Part shown: piece after piece, positions 1-8,116 of the stretch | Layout of the letters: every line of letters starts with the position of its first letter | Position numbering within the stretch: position 1 is the first letter of the stretch | Source: an uncultured Psychromonas sp. | Lineage (GTDB): Bacteria > Pseudomonadota > Gammaproteobacteria > Enterobacterales > Psychromonadaceae | Direction of reading: 5' to 3' | DNA: 64,000 nt | Assembly (NCBI RefSeq): GCF_947489755.1 | Contig: NZ_CANLFB010000019.1 | Coordinates: 1-64,000, forward strand | Position numbers and translations under genes: made by a program | The notes under the pieces: generated by a model | What the model saw: only the letters and a program-made list of their open reading frames with translations | What the model was told of the DNA's origin: nothing | Database searches by the model: none

Positions 1-29
1 TTGCGCCTCCGTCCTTGTCTGTGCGGCGT

Positions 30-57
30 ATTATAGGGATAGCGAAACTATTCGCAA
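30..57 (-). promoter_or_regulatory. rRNA/tRNA-type promoter firing off the left edge
   Basis: On the minus strand a perfect -10 TATAAT (30-35) lies 16 bases from a -35 TTGCGA (52-57). It is followed by a GC-rich stretch (ACGCCGC) and preceded by AT-rich DNA resembling an UP element. A consensus -10 with a GC-rich discriminator is the hallmark of stringently controlled rRNA and tRNA promoters in gammaproteobacteria. The transcribed gene lies outside the window, so its identity is inference. Confidence 0.6.
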
Positions 58-271
58 GCGTTTTATGATGATTATTTGTAAAAAAGTAACTAAATGGCTA
101 ATTAAACAACAAAGAGTTTGTTTTTCATTCTAAATAGTGGGATTTTTAGGTTTAAAGTGGAAGTTAATTGTATTTAATCGATATTAAAAATTAACTTTTA
201 TTGGCTATCAATGCTGATATTACAATAAATAATGCGTTATTCATTAATTTTAAAATAGTTAAACTTATAAT

Positions 272-301
272 TTAAGGCCTTTCACTTACATGAAAGACCT
301 T
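272..301 (-). terminator. hairpin terminator after the alginate lyase gene
   Basis: A 9-bp stem (GGTCTTTCA with TGAAAGGCC, one G-U pair) and a 6-base loop lie just past the lyase stop on its strand. The following run is AT-rich rather than a clean U tract, so strength is uncertain. Confidence 0.5.
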
Positions 302-319
302 AATGTCTATTAAGTTAGC

Positions 320-1399
320 TTATTGATCTAATGTTAATTGGTAAAAACTGACTTTTGCATAATCACCAGCTGCAATTCCATTGTTAGTACATTCAGATGA
401 TCCAACATTACATTGGTTATAGTTACCTGCTTTAAAGTACATCCAATCATTTGCATAACCTTCGTCGTATTCATTACCTCTATAATGTGGTTTCGACAAA
501 TCTATTTCTGCTGTTTTAACTTCTTCCCCTTGTTCTCCGATATTTTTAACAAAGGTTAAATGCATAATGCTATTTTCTACATTTACATTATATGAAAACA
601 CTTCACCTAACTTAATACCGTCCATTGGTTCAACTGAGCCTTCACGTAAATCATAAGCACCAAACACGTTATGATAAATATCTTTACGTTTTGAGTAATT
701 ATCACCTGTCGCATTTATTTCATAACGCCAATACAGTGAACCGTATTCATGACCGGGTAATTTACGGTATACAATTTTTAAAGGTTCGTTTTTTGAACCA
801 TGAATTTGGCCTATGACAGTAGAGAAAGCACCGTTTTTATCTGCGTTACCGCTCGTACTTACCCAATCTACTGATAATGTTGCAGATAACTCTCCACCGA
901 TTGAGCCATAATCTGCTGCATCGGGGTTAGCGGCGATTGCAAAATTGTTTTTTGGATCTTTATACGACTTGGCTAACATAGCACGTAATTCACTACGCGC
1001 ATTTTTGCTGTTTGGTGTTGTCATTGCTTTGTTCGGAGTAGCAAAAACCATCGCCCCGGTTCTTGCATCTGTATAAAACCAATCAGAATGAGTATAAGGA
1101 TTGGTAGTACTTCCTAGTTTTTGAGCAGAAATTTCCATGACTTTGCCTGCACGACCAGGTTTGTCATCTTCCATTGGTATATTAATTTTCCATTTTGTAA
1201 GGTCAAAGTTTTGAGATGGTGCTTTGTTAGGATCTAGTTTAGTAATTAATGCTGTTGTATTAGCAGATGGAGGTAAAGGCGTTGTTGCATTAGCAACTTG
1301 TCCTGTTACATAATCGCTTTTATTTACTTCATTAGCATCGTTACTTGCACAACCAACTAACAAACTTGCCACAAGCGCACTTAAATATATTTTTTTCAT
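320..1399 (-). CDS. alginate lyase, polysaccharide lyase family 7, lipoprotein
   Basis: Probable endo-acting alginate lyase that cleaves alginate by beta-elimination. The N-terminus is a lipoprotein signal ending in LLVGC (Cys17), so the enzyme is probably anchored to the outer membrane. A low-complexity Thr/Pro linker runs to about residue 60, followed by the PL7 jelly-roll domain. All three PL7 signature blocks are visible: RSELR (135-139), QIH (198-200) and YFKAGNYNQ (321-329), which supply the catalytic Arg, Gln, His and Tyr. In this family QIH, rather than QVH, is usually linked to activity on G-containing blocks; that is family knowledge, not proof here. The gene stands alone, with no oligoalginate lyase, KdgF or transporter beside it in the window. 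Length (359 aa) is normal for a single-domain PL7 enzyme. Confidence 0.93.
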   Translation of the reverse strand: MKKIYLSALVASLLVGCASNDANEVNKSDYVTGQVANATTPLPPSANTTALITKLDPNKAPSQNFDLTKWKINIPMEDDKPGRAGKVMEISAQKLGSTTNPYTHSDWFYTDARTGAMVFATPNKAMTTPNSKNARSELRAMLAKSYKDPKNNFAIAANPDAADYGSIGGELSATLSVDWVSTSGNADKNGAFSTVIGQIHGSKNEPLKIVYRKLPGHEYGSLYWRYEINATGDNYSKRKDIYHNVFGAYDLREGSVEPMDGIKLGEVFSYNVNVENSIMHLTFVKNIGEQGEEVKTAEIDLSKPHYRGNEYDEGYANDWMYFKAGNYNQCNVGSSECTNNGIAAGDYAKVSFYQLTLDQ

Positions 1400-1605
1400 G
1401 AGAATGCCTACTCTATTAATATCAACAAAAAAACTTGAAAGGCAACTTATAATATTATTGTATTATTAATTGTGATCTTCTTGGAAAATATTAAGACTTA
1501 ATATTCAATAGATAAGAGGTATATGATTTTTTGTTAACTGTGTGGCATTAATTATTTCTATTCAAAAAAGAAGAAGTAAATAAAAGCGAGGAAGGTTATT
1601 GGTTA

Positions 1606-1628
1606 GTAAAAAGGAGCCTAAGCCCCTT
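1606..1628 (-). terminator. intrinsic terminator after ppnP
   Basis: On the minus strand AAGGGGC, loop TTAG, GCTCCTT form a 7-bp stem followed by a run of T, 34 bases past the ppnP stop. Confidence 0.65.
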
Positions 1629-1661
1629 TATGATTTTCTAATATTAACAATGTGTTAAATA

Positions 1662-1949
1662 TTATGCTTTATATAAGCAAAGGTAAGCAGTTTGAACGAC
1701 AACTTTAACATCAAAGCTTGAATTTGCTTCTACTTCAAATGTTTCACCTGCTTTATAAGTTTTCCACTCAGTTGTATCAACTAAGCGCACTGTTAGGCTA
1801 CCACTTACTACTGTCATATATTCATAAGCACTAGTACCAAATGTGTACTCACCAACTTCCATTACGCCTACTGTTGCAGGTAATGTTTCGCTTTGGAATG
1901 CGATTGATTTAACGTTACCATCGAAATATTCATTTGCTTCAAAACTCAT
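1662..1949 (-). CDS. ppnP: pyrimidine/purine nucleoside phosphorylase (DUF1255)
   Basis: Small cupin-fold enzyme (95 aa, the family's usual length) that splits purine and pyrimidine nucleosides with phosphate into base and ribose-1-phosphate. The sequence aligns by eye along its whole length with E. coli PpnP/YaiE: NEYF.G.VKSI near the start, GVM..GEYTFGT at 28-39, EYMTVVSGSLTV at 43-54, and the end with YLCLYKA. It is a cytoplasmic salvage enzyme. It has its own terminator downstream and sits alone between the lyase and yheS genes on the same strand. Confidence 0.9.
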   Translation of the reverse strand: MSFEANEYFDGNVKSIAFQSETLPATVGVMEVGEYTFGTSAYEYMTVVSGSLTVRLVDTTEWKTYKAGETFEVEANSSFDVKVVVQTAYLCLYKA

Positions 1950-2020
1950 TTTAATCCCTTTTTTATTTCATTTACTGGTGAATCATTGCGCAGAGAGTAT
2001 GGCGAAGCTGCACCTAAAAT

Positions 2021-3931
2021 TCAAGTTTCCAATTCTGATTGCAGTGTTTCTATCTGTTCTTGCGCATCCATCCATAATATTTCAGCTTCTTCCAACTGCT
2101 CTTTTACTTCGCCCTGCTCTTTTAAAAGATCGGTTAATTTCTTTTTATTCTCTTGCTCATAAAGCGAACTATCACTTAACTGCTCTTCAATCTCGGCTAC
2201 ACGAGCAGAATGAGTATCCATTTGCTTTTCAGCGCTGGTTAACTGCTTTTTAAAAGGCGTTAGTTTTTTACGAAATTCCGCTTCCAATCTTTTTTGATCT
2301 TTACGGTTTGCACTCACCGATACCACTTTTTCTTCACTTTGAGCGGCTTGTTTCTCAATACGTTGTTGGTCAGATAACCATTGATGGTAATCATCTAAAT
2401 CACCAGAAAAAGGTTCTACTTTTTTATCGTGCACTAAATACAGGTCATCGATAGTTGTACGTAGTAAATGTCGATCATGCGAGACCACCACCATTGCACC
2501 TTCAAATGCTTGTAATGCGACGGTTAAAGCATGGCGCATTTCTAAATCAAGATGATTGGTTGGTTCATCGAGTAATAAAAGGTTAGGTTTTTGCCATACT
2601 AGTAAAGCTAAAACCAAACGTGCTTTTTCTCCGCCGGAAAATGGTGCAACAATATCAAAGGCTTTGTCACCTTGAAAACCAAAGCTACCTAAAAAGTTAC
2701 GCAATGGCAGTTCTTTTTCATCTGGCGCTAAACGCATTAAATGCTGCATTGGGCTTTCGTCTAAATGTAAAAATTCTAATTGATGCTGTGCAAAGTAACC
2801 AATTTTTGCATTTGTGTTTATTTCAATCTTGCCGGATTTAGGCTGAAGCTGATTTGACAGTAATTTAACTAAGGTTGATTTACCCGCACCATTGCGACCT
2901 AACAAACCAATGCGACTACCAGGGACTAAGTTTAATTTTATTTCATCAAGAATTAATAGATCGTCGTATCCTGCACTGACTTTTTCCAATGTTAATAATG
3001 GCATTGGCAGTGCTTCAGGTTCTCGGAATGAAAAACTAAATTGATTATCGAGATGTGCAGGTAACAGCGCTTCCATTTTTTCAAGGGCTTTAATACGACT
3101 TTGCGCTTGCTTTGCTTTATTGGCTTTATAACGAAAGCGATCAATATAGCTTTGCATGTGATCCATTTGCGCTTGTTGTTTCTCGTAAGAAGATTGTTGC
3201 TGCATTAATTTTTCAGCGCGTTGACGCTCAAAGCTAGTGTAGTTACCGGTATATTCAAATAATTTATTTTGCTCGATATGAATAATTTTATCGACAATGC
3301 TATCAATAAAATCACGGTCATGAGAAATCAGTATTAATGTACCTTGATATTGGTGTAACCATTTTTCAAGCCAAATAACTGCATCTAAGTCGAGGTGATT
3401 GGTCGGTTCATCGAGTAATAATAAATCTGATGGACAAAGTAGCGCTTGCGCTAAGTTTAAACGCATACGCCAACCACCAGAGAAATCACTAACCGGCCTT
3501 CCTTGCGCTTGTTCGCTAAAACCTAACCCTGCTAATAATTCTGCAGCGCGAGACTCAATAGTATAACCACCAGCATTGTCCAATAAGATATGCATTTCAG
3601 CGATTTTAGTGCCGTTATCTTCAATTTCAGCCTGTGTTAACTTCGCTTGTAGGGCACGAAACTCAAGGTCACCATCGATAACATATTGCAATGCATTAGT
3701 ATCTAAAGCAGGTGTTTCTTGAGCAACACTCGCTAAGCGCCAGTGATGTGGAATAGTTAAGTCGCCAGCATCAACTTGAGACTCTTGTTTTAATAAGGTG
3801 AAGAAGCTCGATTTGCCACAACCATTGGCACCGACTAAACCTACTTTTTGTTTTGGGTTGATGGTTGCACTGGCATTTTCAAGTAAGGCTTTTCCGCCTC
3901 GGATAAATTCGATATTAGTTGCAACAATCAT
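2021..3931 (-). CDS. yheS: ABC-F family ATPase YheS
   Basis: Soluble ABC-F protein with two nucleotide-binding domains and no membrane segments, 636 aa like E. coli YheS. Domain 1 has Walker A GANGCGKS (34-41), signature SGGWR (151-155) and Walker B LLLLDEPTNHLDL (170-182). The linker (about 225-290) is Gln/Lys-rich and helical, the P-site tRNA interaction motif of ABC-F proteins. Domain 2 has Walker A GRNGAGKS (345-352), signature SGGEK (432-436) and a second LLLLDEPTNHLDL (451-463). A charged coiled coil (about 545-636) ends the protein. ABC-F factors act on the ribosome; YheS has been linked to relief of certain stalled nascent chains. It is divergent from yheV-slyD, as in enterobacteria but without the kefGB genes usually in between. 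Confidence 0.9.
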   Translation of the reverse strand: MIVATNIEFIRGGKALLENASATINPKQKVGLVGANGCGKSSFFTLLKQESQVDAGDLTIPHHWRLASVAQETPALDTNALQYVIDGDLEFRALQAKLTQAEIEDNGTKIAEMHILLDNAGGYTIESRAAELLAGLGFSEQAQGRPVSDFSGGWRMRLNLAQALLCPSDLLLLDEPTNHLDLDAVIWLEKWLHQYQGTLILISHDRDFIDSIVDKIIHIEQNKLFEYTGNYTSFERQRAEKLMQQQSSYEKQQAQMDHMQSYIDRFRYKANKAKQAQSRIKALEKMEALLPAHLDNQFSFSFREPEALPMPLLTLEKVSAGYDDLLILDEIKLNLVPGSRIGLLGRNGAGKSTLVKLLSNQLQPKSGKIEINTNAKIGYFAQHQLEFLHLDESPMQHLMRLAPDEKELPLRNFLGSFGFQGDKAFDIVAPFSGGEKARLVLALLVWQKPNLLLLDEPTNHLDLEMRHALTVALQAFEGAMVVVSHDRHLLRTTIDDLYLVHDKKVEPFSGDLDDYHQWLSDQQRIEKQAAQSEEKVVSVSANRKDQKRLEAEFRKKLTPFKKQLTSAEKQMDTHSARVAEIEEQLSDSSLYEQENKKKLTDLLKEQGEVKEQLEEAEILWMDAQEQIETLQSELET

Positions 3932-4066
3932 AAATTCAGAGTCTCAATGTAAATCAGGTAAATTAGAGCAAGATAATAACGAACTTTACAAACTTGAGCC
4001 ATAACTACTGAAAATGAGTGCTAATTTGTTTATCATTACGTACTTTTTGTCATTTGTGATTTATAT

Positions 4067-4291
4067 ATGCCTGTATCTAAAAATAAAAAACGCTTCATCG
4101 CTGGAGCTGAATGTCCACAATGTAAGACTATTGACAGTATTGCTTTGACACTGGAAAATGCAGTTGAGACTTTAACCTGCGTCGCTTGTGATTACACACA
4201 AACACAAACGCCTGATCAGGCTAAATCAGCAACACGTCAATTTGAACAAATAATTGGTGTTTTTGATCCCTCTGAACCCGATAAAGAATAG
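4067..4291 (+). CDS. yheV: YheV family putative zinc-ribbon protein
   Basis: Protein of 74 aa with two CxxC pairs (CPQC near residue 24, CVAC near 44) that look like a zinc ribbon. The opening KNKKRFIAGA.CP.C and the closing FDP motif match the YheV family of unknown function. It lies 12 bases before slyD and directly opposite yheS, the same neighbours as in E. coli. No convincing Shine-Dalgarno precedes its ATG. Function is unknown; metal binding is inferred from the cysteines. Confidence 0.82.
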   Translation: MPVSKNKKRFIAGAECPQCKTIDSIALTLENAVETLTCVACDYTQTQTPDQAKSATRQFEQIIGVFDPSEPDKE

Positions 4292-4303
4292 AGAGAAATA
4301 ACA

Positions 4304-4792
4304 ATGAAAATTGAAAAAAATTCAGTAGTAGCAATCCACTTTGGTGTTGCAGAAGTTGACGGTAATGCACTTGATAGTACAGAAAACGGTAGCCCACTTG
4401 AGTTTATTCAAGGTGCACAATATTTAGTACCTGGTTTAGAGAAAGAATTAGAAGGTAAAGAAGCGGGTTACAAATTTGATGTTAAATTAGAAGCTGAAGA
4501 AGCTTACGGCCCTTTCCAAGAAGAGTTAGTTCAAGAAGTACCTCGTACTTTATTTGAAGGCGTTGATGAAATTGAAGTCGGTATGTCATTTCAAGCAGAA
4601 ACGGAGCAAGGTCCTCGTACTGTAGAAGTCACTGGCGTCACTGAAGAAAATGTAAGTATCGATGCAAATCATCCTCTAGCGGGTATGGCATTACAATTTG
4701 TTGGTGAAGTTGTTTCTGTTCGTGCCGCGACTGATGAAGAAATGTCACATGGACACATCCATTCAGCTGAAGGCTGTGGGCATTCTCACTAA
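4304..4792 (+). CDS. slyD: FKBP-type peptidyl-prolyl isomerase SlyD
   Basis: Cytoplasmic prolyl isomerase and chaperone that also stores nickel and helps hydrogenase maturation in E. coli. FKBP residues run from about 1 to 70 and resume after an insert-in-flap chaperone segment (about 75-120). The conserved NPLAG equivalent is NHPLAG near 122. The metal-binding tail is short (HGHIHSAEGCGHSH), so the protein is 162 aa against 196 in E. coli; metal capacity is probably lower. AGAGAG upstream gives a good ribosome binding site. It probably forms an operon with yheV and ends at a strong terminator. Confidence 0.92.
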   Translation: MKIEKNSVVAIHFGVAEVDGNALDSTENGSPLEFIQGAQYLVPGLEKELEGKEAGYKFDVKLEAEEAYGPFQEELVQEVPRTLFEGVDEIEVGMSFQAETEQGPRTVEVTGVTEENVSIDANHPLAGMALQFVGEVVSVRAATDEEMSHGHIHSAEGCGHSH

Positions 4793-4867
4793 ATTTAATA
4801 TCACTTTGATGATTAATAACTGCCTTATTAAATAGCTTTTATTAAATCACCTTAAAGTTATATTTAA

Positions 4868-4902
4868 AGCCTCTCATCTATACAGGTGAGAGGCTTTTTT
4901 TA
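4868..4902 (+). terminator. intrinsic terminator after slyD
   Basis: Perfect 9-bp stem (AGCCTCTCA with TGAGAGGCT), 10-base loop and a run of seven T. The A-rich left flank means it could also stop transcripts from the opposite-strand pair at 4971-5671. Confidence 0.9.
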
Positions 4903-4970
4903 TGTCTATTAAAATAACGATAAAAAATGATGGGTAAACGGTTAGGTAAAGAAAAACTTATTAATAGCGG

Positions 4971-5384
4971 CTAAATACTGTGGCTCATCACAGGTTCAGG
5001 TATTGGTAATACAGCATTAGTATATTTAGCCTGAATCACTGACATCACTTGTTTGTAATCTGAAATACCACTTAACTCCACAGACAAAGAATCTATTTCC
5101 TGGGATGAAAGTTTCAATTTACTAGCAAAGAAAAAATCACGCCTTTGATTAGAATTAGTCGGCTGATCTTGTTGCTGAGAGCCTTTATGGTTGTCTTGAA
5201 TGATTTGTGACGATTGATGGGCGACTTGTTCACGCTCTTGTTGATCTCGCATTTTAGCGTAAGCGTGTGCTTCTTCTGTTTTAGGAATAGCAGATTGTAA
5301 ATGATTTTCTTGACGCAGTCCCTCGGCAGCTTGTGGAAAAGGCGCTGCAGCAATAGGGGGAAGTTGAACATTTACGTTAACCAT
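4971..5384 (-). CDS. conserved hypothetical protein, low-complexity N-terminal half
   Basis: I do not recognise a named family. The 137-aa protein starts with a Pro/Ala-rich stretch, has a Gln/Asn/Ser-rich, charged middle (about 45-80), and ends with a more ordered segment (about 85-125) in which KLSSQEIDSLSVELSGISDY looks helical. There is no signal peptide or membrane helix. It starts 11 bases after the stop of the flagellar-axial-like gene and has only a weak ribosome binding site, so it is probably co-translated with that gene. The pairing suggests a shared role; that is inference. Confidence 0.7.
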   Translation of the reverse strand: MVNVNVQLPPIAAAPFPQAAEGLRQENHLQSAIPKTEEAHAYAKMRDQQEREQVAHQSSQIIQDNHKGSQQQDQPTNSNQRRDFFFASKLKLSSQEIDSLSVELSGISDYKQVMSVIQAKYTNAVLPIPEPVMSHSI

Positions 5385-5395
5385 AGTGGTTTAGG

Positions 5396-5671
5396 TTAAA
5401 CGGACACATCGATAAGTGAACCAACCATTTCGTCAGCCGTCATAATGACTTTCACAGAAGCTTGAGCTTGTACTTCTGCCAATTTCATATTAATGACTTC
5501 TGCTGTAATAGGCCCAGAAACATAACTGTTTGCAGTTGGTGCTTCAGGCATCACATTTTGTGCTGTATTTTGGCTTGTCGGATTGGCAATACGCTGACTA
5601 GACTCAGTCATTTGTTGAGACGCATTATTCAAACCATTAACACCCGATGAAAATGCTGAATTTATTTCCAT
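5396..5671 (-). CDS. small protein resembling fused N- and C-terminal flagellar rod/hook helices
   Basis: The 91-aa protein has two halves that each resemble the conserved ends of flagellar axial proteins (FlgC/E/F/G). Residues 1-30 (FSSGVNGLNNASQQM, then SQRIAN) resemble the N-terminal D0 helix with its A..GL.A....S.NIAN pattern. Residues 57-91 (KVIMTADEMVGSLIDVSV) resemble the C-terminal helix ending KVIKTADEML..LLDI. The domains normally between them are missing, leaving only about 25 disordered residues. A strong AGGAG precedes the ATG. It is the first gene of a two-gene unit. No other flagellar gene is in the window. It may be a specialised axial or cap-like subunit or an exported competitor; function is unknown. 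Confidence 0.75.
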   Translation of the reverse strand: MEINSAFSSGVNGLNNASQQMTESSQRIANPTSQNTAQNVMPEAPTANSYVSGPITAEVINMKLAEVQAQASVKVIMTADEMVGSLIDVSV

Positions 5672-5748
5672 AAAGGACTCCTAATAAATAATAGCTATTA
5701 CATTATGGCTATTATTTGAACAAAAATAAAGCTTAACTGTAAAACCTA

Positions 5749-6558
5749 TCACTCAATAAAACTAATTAAAGTCGCTTTAAACAGATTAGATTCGCTGATA
5801 AATGGCATGTGGGAAGACCTCTCAAAAATAACCTGTTGATTAGATGGATTTAACTCAAGCAAAGTAGCCGCGTTATTCATTGGTACTAAATTATCTTTTT
5901 CCCCAAAAATACTTAAACATGGCATGGTTAATTCACTAAACTCCGTTCGTAAATCCACTTCATTTAATAAATCTAAGCCAGCAATGAGTGCAGATTGTTT
6001 AGGCTCAGGTTGATCCACTAATAGATTTTTAATCGTAGCAATATCGGTTTTAACGGAATCACTACCCATCGATTGTAAAGACAAAAATCGATTAAGCGTT
6101 TTTTGGGGCTGATTAGTTACCCCTACCTTAAATGCTTCAAATACTTCTTTTTTTACACCTGACCATTGCCCTTGCTCTACAAATTTTAATGATGCACAAA
6201 CTTGAATCAACTTTTCAACGCGATCAGGAAAGTGGTAAGCGACATAAGTTGCTATTAACCCACCTAACGACCAACCACACCAAACGGCATTTTTAGGCAG
6301 TTTATCTAATAAGGTTTCAGCAATAGAAGCTAAGGAATAATCAGTCAATTCAGGCTGTTCACCAAACCCAGGTAAGTCGACTAAATGCACACAATAATGT
6401 TGGCTCAGTTGTTGAGCAATAGGTAACCAAACTGCACTATTAACACCCCAGCCGTGTATTAACACAAGATTTTGTCCTGAGCCTATTATCTTATAATTGA
6501 CTTGCTGTTTTATCTGCTCATTAATTTTGTGTTCTATACTCACTATTACCTCATTCAA
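5749..6558 (-). CDS. bioH: pimeloyl-ACP methyl ester carboxylesterase BioH
   Basis: Alpha/beta hydrolase that removes the methyl group from pimeloyl-ACP methyl ester, ending the disguised fatty-acid phase of biotin synthesis. HGWG (35-38) forms the oxyanion region, the nucleophile elbow is GWSLGG with Ser97, and the likely triad partners are Asp222 (GEKDNLVP) and His250 (SSHMP). Length is 269 aa against 256 in E. coli; the extra residues are at the N-terminus, so the true start could lie a few codons downstream. It is divergent from comF, the usual gammaproteobacterial arrangement. The other biotin genes are not in the window. Confidence 0.92.
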   Translation of the reverse strand: MNEVIVSIEHKINEQIKQQVNYKIIGSGQNLVLIHGWGVNSAVWLPIAQQLSQHYCVHLVDLPGFGEQPELTDYSLASIAETLLDKLPKNAVWCGWSLGGLIATYVAYHFPDRVEKLIQVCASLKFVEQGQWSGVKKEVFEAFKVGVTNQPQKTLNRFLSLQSMGSDSVKTDIATIKNLLVDQPEPKQSALIAGLDLLNEVDLRTEFSELTMPCLSIFGEKDNLVPMNNAATLLELNPSNQQVIFERSSHMPFISESNLFKATLISFIE

Positions 6559-6611
6559 TTATCACATTACTCAACTATTACCTAACTATCACTTTATTCA
6601 AAGGATCTGGT

Positions 6612-7358
6612 TTGCGATATTTTCTACGCCATGTTTATCAACAGAGTCGAAATTTATTGGAAGCTTGTTTACCAAGCCGCTGTCTACTGTGTCATTTATC
6701 GAGTAACCAATCACTTATCTGCCAATATTGTTATAGCGCTATATTAACAGAGAGACCTTGCTGTTTACATTGCGGTTGCGGATTAGTTAATTCGCAAGAT
6801 TTTTGTGGGGAGTGTTTAAAGCATCCTTTTTATTTCCAACAACTACACGCGATCGCAAGTTATCAATCCCCCTTTCCTGAATTGATAAAACAATTAAAAT
6901 ATAACAATCAATTATTATATGCTGATCTATTGGGTTTATTACTCGCCAGTAGTATCAAACAACGCTACACCGCAGAGCAGCTCAAGGAAATTGATTTTAT
7001 CATTCCAGTTCCTTTGCATATTACAAAGCAGAGAAAGCGAGGCTTCAATCAGGCACAGTTAATTGTTGATGCTTTAATTAAACACCTGCCTTTACCGACA
7101 ATTGTTAACACACCACTTATTCGTAATAAATTGACTCATGCGCAAGAAGGCTTAAATCGAAAACAACGCACCTCTAATTTAAAGCATGCTTTTTCACTAA
7201 GCGAACAATCTTCGATAGCATTGAAGGGAAAGTATATTGTACTAATTGACGATGTAGTCACCACAGGTGCGACTATTAATAGCTTATGCCAGTGTTTATT
7301 AGCGGCTGATGTGAGTAGGATTGATGTATGGTGTATTTGCCGGACAGAGCTAGGGTAA
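6612..7358 (+). CDS. comF: ComF family protein (phosphoribosyltransferase-like)
   Basis: ComF/GntX-type protein linked to DNA uptake and use of external DNA. The N-terminal part has a zinc-finger-like set of cysteines (CLLCH near 24, CQYC near 37, CCLHCGCG near 51, CGEC near 67). The C-terminal phosphoribosyltransferase domain has the PRPP loop VLIDDVVTTGAT (about 217-228). The gene starts at TTG, supported by AAAGGA seven bases upstream and by the conserved RYFLR...CLPSRCLLC opening. Length 248 aa is typical. It is divergent from bioH and 172 bases upstream of nfuA. Confidence 0.9.
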   Translation: MRYFLRHVYQQSRNLLEACLPSRCLLCHLSSNQSLICQYCYSAILTERPCCLHCGCGLVNSQDFCGECLKHPFYFQQLHAIASYQSPFPELIKQLKYNNQLLYADLLGLLLASSIKQRYTAEQLKEIDFIIPVPLHITKQRKRGFNQAQLIVDALIKHLPLPTIVNTPLIRNKLTHAQEGLNRKQRTSNLKHAFSLSEQSSIALKGKYIVLIDDVVTTGATINSLCQCLLAADVSRIDVWCICRTELG

Positions 7359-7530
7359 TCACACTAATCGATTGTATTAATAAAGAATACTGATTATAAA
7401 AGTGCATTAAAAGTCACTTAGAAAACAATCCTTTCTTTTATTATTTGTTGCAATTTCACTCTTTCCTTTCTTATTGTATTCAATTCTCGTTATAATGACC
7501 CAGTAAATTACTCAAGCATAAAGGTTTAAC

Positions 7531-8112
7531 ATGATCGAAATTACTCCAGTTGCACAGGCACACTTCGCAAAATTACTAGAGCCACAAAAAGAAGGCACTA
7601 ACATCCGTGTGTTTGTTATTAATCCGGGCACACCAAAAGCAGAATGTGGTGTATCTTACTGCCCACCAGAAGCAGTTGAAAGTAGTGATACACGTTTGAG
7701 CTTTGAAAGTTTTGATGCATTAATTGATGAAGTTAGTTTGCCATTCTTAGATGATGCATTTGTTGACCTAGTTGAAGAAGACACAGGTACACAATTAACA
7801 TTAAAAGCACCTAATGCAAAAATGCGCAAAGTAAAAGCAGATGCGCCATTATTAGAACGTGTTGAATACGTTATTCAAATACAAATCAACCCACAGCTAG
7901 CGAGCCACGGTGGTTTTATTAAGCTAATTGAAATTACAGAAGACAATGTCGCTATCATTGAATTTGGCGGTGGTTGTAATGGTTGTTCACAAGTTGATTT
8001 AACGTTAAAAGAAGGCATTGAAAAAGAGCTACTTGAAGAGTTTTCAGGTGAGCTAAATGCTGTACGTGATGTTACTGAACATGCTCAAGGCGATCACTCT
8101 TTCTATAAGTAA
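7531..8112 (+). CDS. nfuA: Fe-S biogenesis protein NfuA
   Basis: Carrier that receives 4Fe-4S clusters and delivers them to targets such as aconitase, mainly under oxidative stress or iron limitation. An N-terminal A-type (IscA-like) domain without the usual three-cysteine set is followed by a C-terminal Nfu domain. The cluster ligands are the CxxC pair Cys149 and Cys152 in [10 protein letters not shown], the same positions as in E. coli. Length is 193 aa against 191. AAAGG lies seven bases before the ATG. It follows comF, as in enterobacteria, and ends four bases from the convergent yjeH-like gene. Confidence 0.96.
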   Translation: MIEITPVAQAHFAKLLEPQKEGTNIRVFVINPGTPKAECGVSYCPPEAVESSDTRLSFESFDALIDEVSLPFLDDAFVDLVEEDTGTQLTLKAPNAKMRKVKADAPLLERVEYVIQIQINPQLASHGGFIKLIEITEDNVAIIEFGGGCNGCSQVDLTLKEGIEKELLEEFSGELNAVRDVTEHAQGDHSFYK

Positions 8113-8116
8113 TCCC

